Source of the DNA: an uncultured Oscillospiraceae bacterium
GTDB taxonomy: Bacteria > Bacillota > Clostridia > Oscillospirales > Oscillospiraceae
Length of the DNA: 64,000 nt
Assembly (NCBI GenBank): GCA_934667095.1
Contig: CAKULE010000007.1
Location: 62,001-126,000, forward strand
Direction of reading: 5' to 3'
The notes below the pieces were generated by a model, which was given only the letters and a program-made list of their open reading frames with translations, made no database searches and was not told where the DNA came from. How positions within the stretch are numbered: the stretch's first letter is position 1; every line of letters begins with the position of its first letter. This document shows positions 48,843-57,265 of this stretch, piece after piece. The position numbers and the translations under genes are program-made.

Positions 48843-48895
48843 CGCGTAGGAACGGGGAGACGGCGGAAAGCCTTGAAAACACTGGACTTTTGAGT

Positions 48896-48912
48896 TGGCA
48901 CGCGGGTTGCTT
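48896..48912 (+). promoter_or_regulatory. Sigma-54 (-24/-12) promoter of the catabolic operon
   Basis: TGGCAC-GCGGG-TTGCTT matches the consensus TGGCAC-N5-TTGCW exactly, about 70 bases before the first ATG. Confidence 0.88.
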
Positions 48913-48980
48913 TATAGAATGGGCAGAGCGGAAACGCGAAGCAACGCCGGCGAGAAAAAGAGCACGAAAGGGGATACTGA

Positions 48981-49799
48981 ATGAAGATCATTGACCTTTC
49001 CATACCACTGGAGGATGGGGTCCCCAGCGATCCTGAGGGACAGATCCCGCACATTCTCTACTACAACCACAAGGACACCGCCGCGGAGATGGCCTCCCGG
49101 TTCGAGGGCTGCACCGCCGCAGACCTGAACAACATCGGCTGGGCGGTGGAGGGCGTGTACCTGTGTACCCACTCGGGCACCCACATGGACGCCCCCTATC
49201 ACTACTACCCCACCATGAACAACGGCGAGCGGGCCTGGACCATCGACGAGGTCCCGCTGGACTGGTTCATCGGCCGAGGCATCAAGATGGACTTTACCGA
49301 CAAACCCGACGGCTACAAGCTGATGGCCAAGGATCTGGAGGAGTACTTCACCCGGGTGAACGTCTGGCCCGGCCAGGGCGACATCGTCCTGCTCCAGACG
49401 GGGAACGACAAGCTCTGGGGCACGCCGGAGTACATGCTGGGCGGCGCAGGCATGAGCGCCGAGGCCACCCGCTGGCTGCTGGACCGCGGCGTCCGGGTAG
49501 TCGGCACCGACGGCTGGAGCTGGGACGTGCCTCTGCCGCTGGAGGGCAAGGAGTTCGCCAGGGACCATGACCCCTCCATCATCTGGGAGGCCCACCGGGT
49601 GGGCAAGGAGCAGGCATACTGCCACATCGAGAAGCTGGCCAATCTGGCCCAGCTCCCCGTGGCGGGGTACACCGTGATCTGCCTGCCGGTGAACATCAAG
49701 GCCGCCTCTGCCGGCTGGGTCCGGGTAGTGGCCGTGATGGACGAGGACGGCAAGCCTCCTTTCCCCGCCGCCCGGGACAATGAAAAAGGCACCAAATAA
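48981..49799 (+). CDS. Cyclase-family metal-dependent hydrolase (kynurenine formamidase-like)
   Basis: Member of the cyclase/KynB family, which hydrolyses amides, lactones or cyclic compounds. The metal motif HSGTHMDAPYH (His64, His68, Asp70, His74) is complete. GVRVVGTDGWSWDVPLPL and LANLAQLPVAGYTVICLPVNIKAASAGWVRVVAV are the family's conserved C-terminal parts. 272 residues. First gene behind the sigma-54 promoter, 17 bases before the transporter binding protein. A tryptophan-specific role is unlikely from context; ring opening of the imported compound is plausible. Confidence 0.87.
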   Translation: MKIIDLSIPLEDGVPSDPEGQIPHILYYNHKDTAAEMASRFEGCTAADLNNIGWAVEGVYLCTHSGTHMDAPYHYYPTMNNGERAWTIDEVPLDWFIGRGIKMDFTDKPDGYKLMAKDLEEYFTRVNVWPGQGDIVLLQTGNDKLWGTPEYMLGGAGMSAEATRWLLDRGVRVVGTDGWSWDVPLPLEGKEFARDHDPSIIWEAHRVGKEQAYCHIEKLANLAQLPVAGYTVICLPVNIKAASAGWVRVVAVMDEDGKPPFPAARDNEKGTK

Positions 49800-49816
49800 T
49801 AAGGAGGATATAAAAG

Positions 49817-51382
49817 ATGAAAAAAGCGACCCGACTCATCTCCCTGCTGCTGTGCCTGTGCATGGCCCTCTCTCTGGCCGCCTGCAGCGGCGGCGACAAG
49901 CCCGCCGCCTCCGGCGATCCCTCCGCGAGCACCCCTGCTGAAAAAGAGCACCCCGTCCTGAACTACCCCATGCTGTCCGACGCCACCCAGCTGGACCCTC
50001 ATGTGAGCACCGGTACCGAGTACATGATCTTCTACCAGATATTCGACGGCCTGGTCCGCTTTGACGGCAGCGACCAGCAGACCGCCATCCCTGATCTGGC
50101 GGAGAGCTGGGAGATCAGCGACGACAATCTGGTCTACACCTTCCACCTGCGCAAGGCCAAGTTCTCCGACGGCAGCGACTTCACCGCCGACGACGTGGTC
50201 TTCACTGTGGACCGCATGAAGACCCAGCCCGCCACCGCCTCCAAGGTGCTGATGATCGACCACGCCGAGAAGGTGGACGACCAGACCGTGAAGATCGTCT
50301 GCTCCTATGCCTACCCCAACCTGATCCTGCAGCTGTGTTCCTGGCCGTGGCGCATGGTCTCCAAGGCTGCGGTGGAAAAGTACGGCGACGGTACTGAGGG
50401 CATGGTCATCGGCACCGGCGCCTACAAGCTGGAGAGCTGGACGCTGGGCGAGGGCGTGACCCTGACCCGCAACGAGTACTACTGGGGTGACGAGCCCTAC
50501 TTCGAGCAGATCAATTTCAAGGTCATCACCGATACCACCACCGCGCTGGCCGCGCTGGAGAACAACGAGGTGGACTTCACCCAGATCACCAGCGGCATGG
50601 ACGTGGAGCATTACGGCAACAGTGACCGCTTTACCCTGTTCCAGATCGACCGGCCGGGCATTGCCGCGCAGGTGTTCAACACCACCGGCGAGAACCCCGC
50701 CCTTGCGGACGAGCGGGTCCGTCAGGCCCTGTGCTACGCGGTTGACCGCCAGTCCATCGTCGATCTGGTGTATGACGGGCAGGGCCGCGCCAACACCTAC
50801 TCCTTCATCCCCGAGGGGGCCGAGGGCTACACCACCGACCTGCCCCACTATGACTACAACGTGGAGACCGCAAAGCAGCTGCTGGCCGAGGCCGGCTATG
50901 CCAACGGCCTGACCATCAAGTTCATGTACCCCACCGTGGCCCTGTGCGAGAATCTGGCCGCCGCCCTGAAGGAGGCCTACAAGGCCGTGGGCGTCACGCT
51001 GGAGCTGGTGCCCATGGAGTACAGCGCCTATGGCGCCGCCGTGTATCTGGGCAACTATGAGACCGCCTTTGTCGAGTGGCAGGCTGTGCCCTACAATCCG
51101 CCGCTGGACTACAACCTGTACTTCATCTCCACCGGCTCCCTCAACTACTGCCGCGTGAAGAACGAGTGGATCGACGCCAAGGCCGCCGAGGCCTCCCGCA
51201 CCATGGACAAGGCCGCCCGCAGCGCGATCTATGTGGAACTGAATACCTACATCCGCGAGCAGGCCTACTACAACGTGCTGTGCGGGCTTGTGGGCAACTA
51301 CGTGTTCAACAGCCATGTGAAGGGCTATGAGTTCGAGGCCAACACCATGCTGTCCAAGATGGCCGGCTGGTATTGGGAATAA
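49817..51382 (+). CDS. Dpp/Opp-type ABC transporter substrate-binding lipoprotein (SBP_bac_5)
   Basis: Binding protein for peptides or other small organic molecules. Lipoprotein signal ending SLAAC (Cys near residue 23); then YPMLSDATQLDPHVSTGTEYMIFYQIFDGLVRFDG, the family's first conserved block, FHLRKAKFSDGSDFTADDVVFTV and GTGAYKLESWTLGEGVTLTRNEYYWG. 521 residues, normal. The system name does not imply peptides: this family also moves nickel, opines and aromatic or sugar acids. A hairpin separates it from the permease genes. Confidence 0.92.
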   Translation: MKKATRLISLLLCLCMALSLAACSGGDKPAASGDPSASTPAEKEHPVLNYPMLSDATQLDPHVSTGTEYMIFYQIFDGLVRFDGSDQQTAIPDLAESWEISDDNLVYTFHLRKAKFSDGSDFTADDVVFTVDRMKTQPATASKVLMIDHAEKVDDQTVKIVCSYAYPNLILQLCSWPWRMVSKAAVEKYGDGTEGMVIGTGAYKLESWTLGEGVTLTRNEYYWGDEPYFEQINFKVITDTTTALAALENNEVDFTQITSGMDVEHYGNSDRFTLFQIDRPGIAAQVFNTTGENPALADERVRQALCYAVDRQSIVDLVYDGQGRANTYSFIPEGAEGYTTDLPHYDYNVETAKQLLAEAGYANGLTIKFMYPTVALCENLAAALKEAYKAVGVTLELVPMEYSAYGAAVYLGNYETAFVEWQAVPYNPPLDYNLYFISTGSLNYCRVKNEWIDAKAAEASRTMDKAARSAIYVELNTYIREQAYYNVLCGLVGNYVFNSHVKGYEFEANTMLSKMAGWYWE

Positions 51383-51417
51383 GCGCAGCCGCTGACGCAG
51401 CGTTTTAACAGAGCCTT

Positions 51418-51445
51418 GGGGCTTCCCGCGGCAGCGGGGAGCCCC
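51418..51445 (+). terminator. Intercistronic hairpin between binding-protein and permease genes
   Basis: GGGGCTTCCCGC-GGCA-GCGGGGAGCCCC (one G-T pair), no good T-tract, so more likely an attenuating or RNA-stabilising stem than a full stop. Confidence 0.6.
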
Positions 51446-51468
51446 ACCCTTTGGAGGGAGAGACCCAA

Positions 51469-52452
51469 ATGTTCAAATATATCATCAAACGGATCCTGAT
51501 CATGATCCCCATGCTGCTGGTGGTCACGTTCATCGTCTTCACGCTGATCTCCATGTCCGACGTGGACCCGGGCCGGAGCAAGCTGGGCCCCGAGGCCAGC
51601 CAGGAGCTGGTGGACGAGCTGAACCATCAATACGGCGTGGACCAGCCCTTTATCATCCGCTATGCCAAGTGGGTGTGGGGCGCTGTCCGCGGGGATTTCG
51701 GGGATTCCTGGTACTATGACCACGGCGTGGCCGTGGACATCAAGGCCCGGTTCCCCAACACCATCAAGCTGACCCTGCTGAGCATCGGCATCGCCATGAT
51801 CATCGGCATTCCGCTGGGCGTGCTGGCGGCAGTGAAGCAGTACTCGTGGATGGACCGGGTGTTCAGCACCGCATCCATGCTGCTGTCCGCAGTGCCCACC
51901 TTCTGCATGGCGACGATCGGCGTACTGATCTTCTGCTGGCGGCTCCACTGGGTGCCCGCCACAGGCGTGATAAACGGCTGGAAAAGCTGGATACTGCCCT
52001 CGCTGACGCTGGGCATTTCCTACTCCGCCAGCTTCCTGCGTTTCACCCGCTCCGCCGTGCTGGATACCATCCGGCAGGACTACATCCGCACCATCCGTTC
52101 CAAGGGCGTGAAGGAGAAAAAGGTCATCTGGGGCCACGCCTTCCGCAACGCCCTGCTGCCCCTCATCACCATCACGGGCATGATGCTGGGCGGCCTGCTG
52201 GGCGGCGCGGTCATTATGGAGAGCGTGTTCGTCATTCCCGGGCTGGGCACGCTGGTGATGAACGCCATCAACCAGTATGACATGCCCATGACCATGGCCG
52301 CCATCAGCATGCTGGCCGGCATGTATATGCTGATCATGCTGATCGTGGACATCCTCTACGCTGTGGTGGATCCCCGTATCCGGGCCCGGTACGCCGCCGT
52401 GAAGAAAAAGAAGACCCCGGCCAGAGCTGAGGAAGGAGGGGCGGCAGGATGA
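51469..52452 (+). CDS. Dpp/Opp-type ABC transporter permease, DppB family
   Basis: Membrane subunit with about six helices. KYIIKRILIMIPMLLVVTFIVFTL is the classic start; RQDYIRTIRSKGVKEKKVIWGHAFRNALLPLITITG is the EAA loop that docks the ATPases. 327 residues. ATG 51469 follows GGAGGGAG; longer frame starts lack a site. It overlaps dppC by ATGA. Confidence 0.92.
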   Translation: MFKYIIKRILIMIPMLLVVTFIVFTLISMSDVDPGRSKLGPEASQELVDELNHQYGVDQPFIIRYAKWVWGAVRGDFGDSWYYDHGVAVDIKARFPNTIKLTLLSIGIAMIIGIPLGVLAAVKQYSWMDRVFSTASMLLSAVPTFCMATIGVLIFCWRLHWVPATGVINGWKSWILPSLTLGISYSASFLRFTRSAVLDTIRQDYIRTIRSKGVKEKKVIWGHAFRNALLPLITITGMMLGGLLGGAVIMESVFVIPGLGTLVMNAINQYDMPMTMAAISMLAGMYMLIMLIVDILYAVVDPRIRARYAAVKKKKTPARAEEGGAAG

Positions 52453-53312
52453 AAGTACAGCGGCGCAGCTCCTTTGCGGAGGCGTGGATGCGGCTGAAGA
52501 AGAACAAGCTGGCCATGGTGGCGCTGGTCATCGTGTGCCTGCTGATCCTGACGGCCATCTTCGCCGACCTCATCACGCCCTATGAAAATGCCATTGCAAA
52601 CAACGCCGCGGCCAAGTACGCCAAGCCCAGTGCCGCGCACTGGTTCGGCTGCGACAATCTGGGCCGCGACCTGTTTGCCCGGGTGATCCACGGGTCCCGG
52701 GTGTCCCTGCTGCTGGGCTTCGGTGCAACGGCGGTGGCCACGGTGATCGCCTCTCTGCTGGGGTCCGCCGCGGCCTTTATCGGCGGTAAATTCGACGCCG
52801 TGGTCATGCGGCTGGTGGACATCCTCAGCTCCATTCCGTCCATTCTGCTGTCTCTGGCCATCGCCGCCGGCTTCGGCCGGGGCCTGCCCCAGCTGGTGAT
52901 CTCCATCGCCATCGGCTCCCTGCCGGGGTACATCCGCATCGTGCGCTCCACCGTGCTGGGCATCGCCAGTCAGGAGTACATCGAGGCGGCCAAGGCCGTG
53001 GGCATCAGCACCCGGAGCATCATCGTCTCCCAGATCCTGCCCAATGCCCTGAGCACCATTCTGGTGCAGGCCACCATGATGGTGTCGGCCAACATTCTGT
53101 CCGGCACGATGCTGTCCTTCCTCGGCCTCGGCGTGCCTGTGCCTCGGCCGGAGTGGGGTGCCATCATGTCCGACGGGCTGGACTACATCCGCTACGCCTC
53201 CCATCTGGTGATCTTCCCCACCATCTTTATCGCCATTACGGCGCTGTCCATCAACATTCTGGGCGACGGCCTGCGCGACGCCTTCGATCCGCGGCTGAAG
53301 GGAAAGGCATAA
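52449..53312 (+). CDS. Dpp/Opp-type ABC transporter permease, DppC family
   Basis: Second permease: SFAEAWMRLKKNKLAMVALVIVCLLIL at the start, ADLITPYENAIANN, HWFGCDNLGRDLFARVIHGSRVSLLLGF, and the EAA loop SQEYIEAAKAVGISTRSIIVSQILPNALSTILVQ. 287 residues, normal. It overlaps the partner permease by four bases. Confidence 0.92.
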   Translation: MKVQRRSSFAEAWMRLKKNKLAMVALVIVCLLILTAIFADLITPYENAIANNAAAKYAKPSAAHWFGCDNLGRDLFARVIHGSRVSLLLGFGATAVATVIASLLGSAAAFIGGKFDAVVMRLVDILSSIPSILLSLAIAAGFGRGLPQLVISIAIGSLPGYIRIVRSTVLGIASQEYIEAAKAVGISTRSIIVSQILPNALSTILVQATMMVSANILSGTMLSFLGLGVPVPRPEWGAIMSDGLDYIRYASHLVIFPTIFIAITALSINILGDGLRDAFDPRLKGKA

Positions 53313-53321
53313 GGTGACGGC

Positions 53322-54359
53322 ATGAGTGAGAAATTGTTGGAGATCAAGAATCTCAGTATCGAATATTCCTCCGAAAACGGACCGGTGAAGGCCGTGAACG
53401 GCATCAGCCTCGCGCTGGAGCGGGGCCAGTCCGTGGGTCTGGTGGGCGAGACCGGCGCAGGCAAGAGCACCACCGCCCTGTCCATCCTCCGCCTGCTGCC
53501 CAAGTACACCGCCAAGATCACCGGCGGGCAGATCCTCTTTGACGGGCAGGACATCATGTCCGTCAGCGAGGCGGAGATGCGCAATATCCGCGGCGGCCGG
53601 GCGGCCATGATCTTTCAGGACCCCATGACCAGCCTTGACCCCGTTATCACCGTGCGGGACCAGATCGCCGAGGTGCTGCTGCTCCACCGGAAGGATCTGG
53701 ACCGCAGGAACGTGGACGCGGAGATCGGCCGCATCCTCGAGATGGTGGGAATTCCCGCCGCCCGGATGAACGAGTACCCCCACCAGTTTTCCGGCGGTAT
53801 GAAGCAGCGGGTGATGATCGCCATCGCCATCGCCTGCGACCCGGAGCTTCTCATCGCGGACGAACCCACTACCGCGCTGGATGTGACCATTCAGGCGCAG
53901 GTCCTGTCCATGATGCGCAAGCTGAAGCGGGAACTGCACTCCGCCCTGCTGCTCATCACCCACGATCTGGGCGTAGTGGCCAGCATCTGTGACTACGTGG
54001 CTATCATGTACGCCGGCCAGATCGTGGAGCACGGCACGCTGGAGGACGTCTTTGACCCCGCCCGCAAGCACCACCCCTACACTGTGGGCCTGTTCGGCTC
54101 CATCCCCAGCCTGACGGAGGACACCGACCGGCTGTCCCCCATCCCGGGGCTGATGCCCGACCCCACGGAGCTGCCCGAGGGCTGTAGCTTCGCCCCCCGC
54201 TGCCCCCACTGCACCGAGGCGTGCCGGAAGCCCTGTCAGGTGCGGCGGGAGGGCCCGGACGGTCAGCCGCAGCTGGTCTGGGCTTCCGCGCCCGAAATGA
54301 CGGAGGGCACCCATTGTATCAAGTGCCATCTCTTTGCGAAGGAGGCTGAGCAGGCATGA
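53322..54359 (+). CDS. Dpp/Opp-type ABC transporter ATPase, DppD family
   Basis: ATPase with Walker A GETGAGKST, signature FSGGMKQRVMIAIAIACDPELLIADEPTTALDVT. The C-terminal PIPGLMPDPTELPEGCSFAPRCPHCTEACRKPCQ is the oligopeptide-transporter iron-sulfur-like Cys domain. 345 residues. It overlaps the following ATPase gene by ATGA. Confidence 0.93.
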   Translation: MSEKLLEIKNLSIEYSSENGPVKAVNGISLALERGQSVGLVGETGAGKSTTALSILRLLPKYTAKITGGQILFDGQDIMSVSEAEMRNIRGGRAAMIFQDPMTSLDPVITVRDQIAEVLLLHRKDLDRRNVDAEIGRILEMVGIPAARMNEYPHQFSGGMKQRVMIAIAIACDPELLIADEPTTALDVTIQAQVLSMMRKLKRELHSALLLITHDLGVVASICDYVAIMYAGQIVEHGTLEDVFDPARKHHPYTVGLFGSIPSLTEDTDRLSPIPGLMPDPTELPEGCSFAPRCPHCTEACRKPCQVRREGPDGQPQLVWASAPEMTEGTHCIKCHLFAKEAEQA

Positions 54360-55351
54360 GCGATATTCTGCTGGAATGCAAGCACCTGAAGAAGTATTTC
54401 CCCACCCCTGCCGGCTTCCTCCACGCGGTGGACGACATCGACCTGACCATCGAGCGGGGCAAGACCCTCGGCATCGTGGGCGAGTCCGGCTGCGGCAAGT
54501 CCACGCTGGGCCGGTGCATCCTGCGGCTCATCGAGCCCACCTCCGGCGAGGTCCTCTTTGAGGGGAAGGACGTGGCCAAGCTGGACCAGAAGGAAATGCA
54601 CACCATGCGCCGGGAGATGCAGATCATCTTTCAGGACCCCTATGCCTCCCTGAATCCGCGGAAGACCGTCTTCCAGACCATCTCCGAGCCCATGAAGGTC
54701 TACGGCCTGTGCAAGACCAAGGCCGAGTTGGAGGAGCGCACCCTGCAGATCATGGACACCGTGGGCCTGTCCGACCGGTACATCAATACCTATCCCCACG
54801 AGATCGACGGCGGCCGCCGGCAGCGCATCGGCATCGCCCGGGCGCTGGCGCTGGACCCCAAGTTCATTGTGTGTGACGAGCCCGTCTCCGCGCTGGACGT
54901 GTCCATTCAGGCCCAGATCCTGAACCTGATGATGGACCTGCAGGATCGGATGGGCCTGACCTACATGTTCATCACCCACAATCTGTCCGTGGTGAAGCAC
55001 ATTTCGGACGAGATCGCCGTGCTCTATCTGGGCCAGATGGTGGAGCGGGCCCCCCGGAAGGAGCTCTTCGCCAACCCGGCCCACCCCTATACGCAGGCCC
55101 TGCTGAGCGCCATCCCCATTCCGGCGCTGGGCTATAAGGACAAGGAGCCCGAGCTTATCCGGGGTGAGGTGACCTCCCCCATCGACCCCAAGCCTGGCTG
55201 CCGCTTTGCGCCCCGCTGCCCCTATGCCAGCGAGGCCTGCCGGGAGGCGCAGCCCATGCGCGACCTCGGCAACGGGCACTTTGTGGCCTGCTGCCGCTGC
55301 GGCGGCGCCCCAATCAAAAGCGAGTGCGCGGCCGAGGCCTCGTCCTGCTGA
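54356..55351 (+). CDS. Dpp/Opp-type ABC transporter ATPase, DppF family
   Basis: Partner ATPase: Walker A GESGCGKST, then EIDGGRRQRIGIARALALDPKFIVCDEPVSALDVS. The signature reads DGGRRQRI where most members have SGGQRQRI. The C-terminal Cys domain (CRFAPRCPYASEAC) is present. 331 residues. Last transporter gene; 42 bases before the dehydrogenase gene. Confidence 0.93.
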   Translation: MSDILLECKHLKKYFPTPAGFLHAVDDIDLTIERGKTLGIVGESGCGKSTLGRCILRLIEPTSGEVLFEGKDVAKLDQKEMHTMRREMQIIFQDPYASLNPRKTVFQTISEPMKVYGLCKTKAELEERTLQIMDTVGLSDRYINTYPHEIDGGRRQRIGIARALALDPKFIVCDEPVSALDVSIQAQILNLMMDLQDRMGLTYMFITHNLSVVKHISDEIAVLYLGQMVERAPRKELFANPAHPYTQALLSAIPIPALGYKDKEPELIRGEVTSPIDPKPGCRFAPRCPYASEACREAQPMRDLGNGHFVACCRCGGAPIKSECAAEASSC

Positions 55352-55393
55352 TATAAAACGCAAGATTCTGACTGAGGAAAGGAAAGACCCTGA

Positions 55394-56248
55394 ATGGAGA
55401 TCAAAAACATCTGTGTCGTGGGCGGCGGCCGCATGGGCCGCCAGATCGCCCTGAACGCGGCCATCTACGGCTACGGCGCCGCCGTGTATGACGTGAACGC
55501 CGCCGTGCTGGAGGACGTGAAGAAGTGGGCCGGCGAGTATCTGGCCGGCCGCGTGGCCAAGGGCAAGCTGACCGCGGAGCAGGCGGAGAAGGTCAAGAGC
55601 CTTTTCCGGGTGGAGAGCGATCTGGCCAGGGCCTGCGAGGGCGCAGACTGCGTCATCGAGGCCGTGGTGGAGATCGAGGACGTGAAGCACAAGCTGTTCC
55701 AGCAGCTGGACGGCATCGTGGGCAAGGACGTGATCCTGTGCACCAACTCCAGCTACATGGTGTCCTCCCTGTTCGCCAAGGACGTGTCCAATCCCTCCCG
55801 CCTGTGCAATATGCATTTTTACAATCCCGCGCTGGTGATGAAGTTCGTGGAGGTGGTGCAGGGCGAGCACTGCTCCGACGAGACCGCGCAGGCCGCCTAC
55901 GACTTCTGCGTCAACACCGGCAAGAAGCCCATCTGGCAGAAGAAGGAGATCCCCGGCTTTGCCGGCAACTTCCTCATCGCCGGCCTGTACGAGCGGGCCA
56001 AGTATCTGGTGCAGAATGGCTACTGCTCCTTCCAGGATGTGGACATCGCCATGGAGGAGGGCTTCCACCACCCCATGGGCCCCTTCCGCCTGAATGACCT
56101 GACCGGCATCAACCTGACCTTCGACCTGATGAAGGCCCAGTACGAGGCCACCGGTGAGAAGCCCGACATGTACGACGTATATGAGGACCTGGTGAGGCGG
56201 GGCCGCTTCGGCCGCTCTGTGGGCCACGGCTTCTACGACTACGAGTAA
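55394..56248 (+). CDS. 3-hydroxyacyl-CoA dehydrogenase-family NAD-dependent dehydrogenase
   Basis: Oxidises a 3-hydroxy acid or acyl-CoA to the 3-keto form. NAD motif CVVGGGRMGRQIAL at the start; HFYNP with the catalytic His141 region, and FAGNFLIAGLYERAKYLVQNG for dimer contact. 284 residues, the short form without enoyl-CoA hydratase. The same family includes L-carnitine dehydrogenase, which in carnitine users is paired with a beta-keto acid cleavage enzyme, as here. GGAAAGG precedes the ATG. Confidence 0.88.
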   Translation: MEIKNICVVGGGRMGRQIALNAAIYGYGAAVYDVNAAVLEDVKKWAGEYLAGRVAKGKLTAEQAEKVKSLFRVESDLARACEGADCVIEAVVEIEDVKHKLFQQLDGIVGKDVILCTNSSYMVSSLFAKDVSNPSRLCNMHFYNPALVMKFVEVVQGEHCSDETAQAAYDFCVNTGKKPIWQKKEIPGFAGNFLIAGLYERAKYLVQNGYCSFQDVDIAMEEGFHHPMGPFRLNDLTGINLTFDLMKAQYEATGEKPDMYDVYEDLVRRGRFGRSVGHGFYDYE

Positions 56249-56263
56249 GAGAGGAGCACAGAC

Positions 56264-57121
56264 ATGAAGAAGGTCATTATTTCCTGCGCCCTCACCGGCA
56301 CCGCAGGCAGCAAGAGCCAGACCCCCGACATCCCCATCAGCCCCGAGGAGATCGCCGCCGACGCCGTGGCCGTGGCCAAGGCCGGCGCATCCATGGTCCA
56401 TATCCATGTCCATGACGAGCAGGGCCGCCCCACCATGCGCACGGAGTACTTCCGCGCCGCCTTCGAGGCAGTGAAGGAGGCCACGGAGAAGGCTGGCGTG
56501 GACGTGATCGTCAACCTGACCACCTCCGGCGGTGAGAACGATGACAACCTCCGTATGGAGCACCTGCGCCAGCTGCGGCCCGAGGTGTGCTCCTACGATG
56601 CGGGCACCTTCAACTGGGCGCTGGGCGGCGTGTTTGAGAACCGGCCCGACTTCCTTGTGGAGCTGGGCAAGACCACCCAGCAGTTCGACATCAAGCCCGA
56701 GATCGAGGTCTTCGACGCCGGTATGCTGAGCAACGCCATCGCCTACTCCAACTACAAGGTGCTCAAGACCCCCTGCCACTTCCAGTTCGTGCTGGGTGTG
56801 CTGGGCGCCATGGACGGCTCCGTGGAGAATCTGGAGTATCTGCACCGCCGCCTGCCGGAGGGCTCCACGTGGAGCGTCACCGGCATCGGCCGGGCCCACA
56901 TGCCCATGCTGCTGACCGGCCTCGCGCTGGGCTGTGATGGCCTGCGGGTGGGGCTGGAGGATAACCTCTATCTGGAGAAGGGTGTGAAGGGCACCAACGT
57001 GAAGCTGGTGGAGCGCGCTGCGGCCATCGCCCGGCTGGCCGGCCGCGAGCCCGCTACCGCCGACGAGGCCCGGGCCATGCTGGGCATCACCCGCCACGCG
57101 CTGGCGGAGTACAAGGGCTGA
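56264..57121 (+). CDS. Beta-keto acid cleavage enzyme (BKACE / Kce, DUF849 family)
   Basis: Zinc enzyme that moves an acetyl unit: a beta-keto acid plus acetyl-CoA gives acetoacetate and a shorter acyl-CoA. Zn ligands are in MVHIHVHDEQGRP (His46, His48) and GLRVGLEDNLYL (Glu232); SDMM-type gating is not seen. VTGIGRAHMPMLLTGLALGCDGLRVG is the family core. 285 residues. Characterised relatives act on 3-keto-5-aminohexanoate (lysine fermentation) or dehydrocarnitine; the lysine genes kamA, kal and kdd are absent here. It follows the dehydrogenase by 15 bases. Confidence 0.92.
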   Translation: MKKVIISCALTGTAGSKSQTPDIPISPEEIAADAVAVAKAGASMVHIHVHDEQGRPTMRTEYFRAAFEAVKEATEKAGVDVIVNLTTSGGENDDNLRMEHLRQLRPEVCSYDAGTFNWALGGVFENRPDFLVELGKTTQQFDIKPEIEVFDAGMLSNAIAYSNYKVLKTPCHFQFVLGVLGAMDGSVENLEYLHRRLPEGSTWSVTGIGRAHMPMLLTGLALGCDGLRVGLEDNLYLEKGVKGTNVKLVERAAAIARLAGREPATADEARAMLGITRHALAEYKG

Positions 57122-57203
57122 GACGGCTCAAGGTCATAACGCATCTGCAGCACGGCTTCCGGACGGACACGCATCCCGGCCGGGAGCGAAGATACCTCCA
57201 GGA

Positions 57204-57233
57204 CCGGGGCCCGCCGGGAACGGCGGGCCCCGG
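57204..57233 (+). terminator. Intercistronic hairpin before the CoA-transferase gene
   Basis: CCGGGGCCCGCCG-GGAA-CGGCGGGCCCCGG, no T-tract. It may reduce rather than stop transcription into the next gene; the gap is 144 bases. Confidence 0.55.
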
Positions 57234-57265
57234 AAGAGATCGAAAAAAGGACAGGGGAAGAACGT

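Larger units (their letters stand above)
48631..48980. other. Divergent control region between the sigma-54 activator gene and the catabolic operon
   Basis: No gene. It holds upstream activator palindromes, a -24/-12 promoter and a 5' leader of about 60 bases before the cyclase gene (AAAGGGG ribosome site). The activator's own promoter could not be placed with confidence. Confidence 0.7.

Noticed and set aside
54263..57097. Very long open frame (944 codons) on the minus strand across three plus-strand genes
   Set aside because: It is a mirror of GC-rich codons: His/Gly/Val/Leu-rich product, no domain, no ribosome site, and fully covered by clear transporter, dehydrogenase and BKACE genes on the other strand. 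The same holds for the long opposite frames at 19795-22239, 28554-30980, 30844-32634 and 9223-10905.
55394..57121. Lysine fermentation or a plain carnitine operon
   Set aside because: Lysine mutases and kdd/kal genes are absent. The carnitine pair is only an analogy, as no carnitine transporter or betaine genes are near and the importer is Dpp-type.
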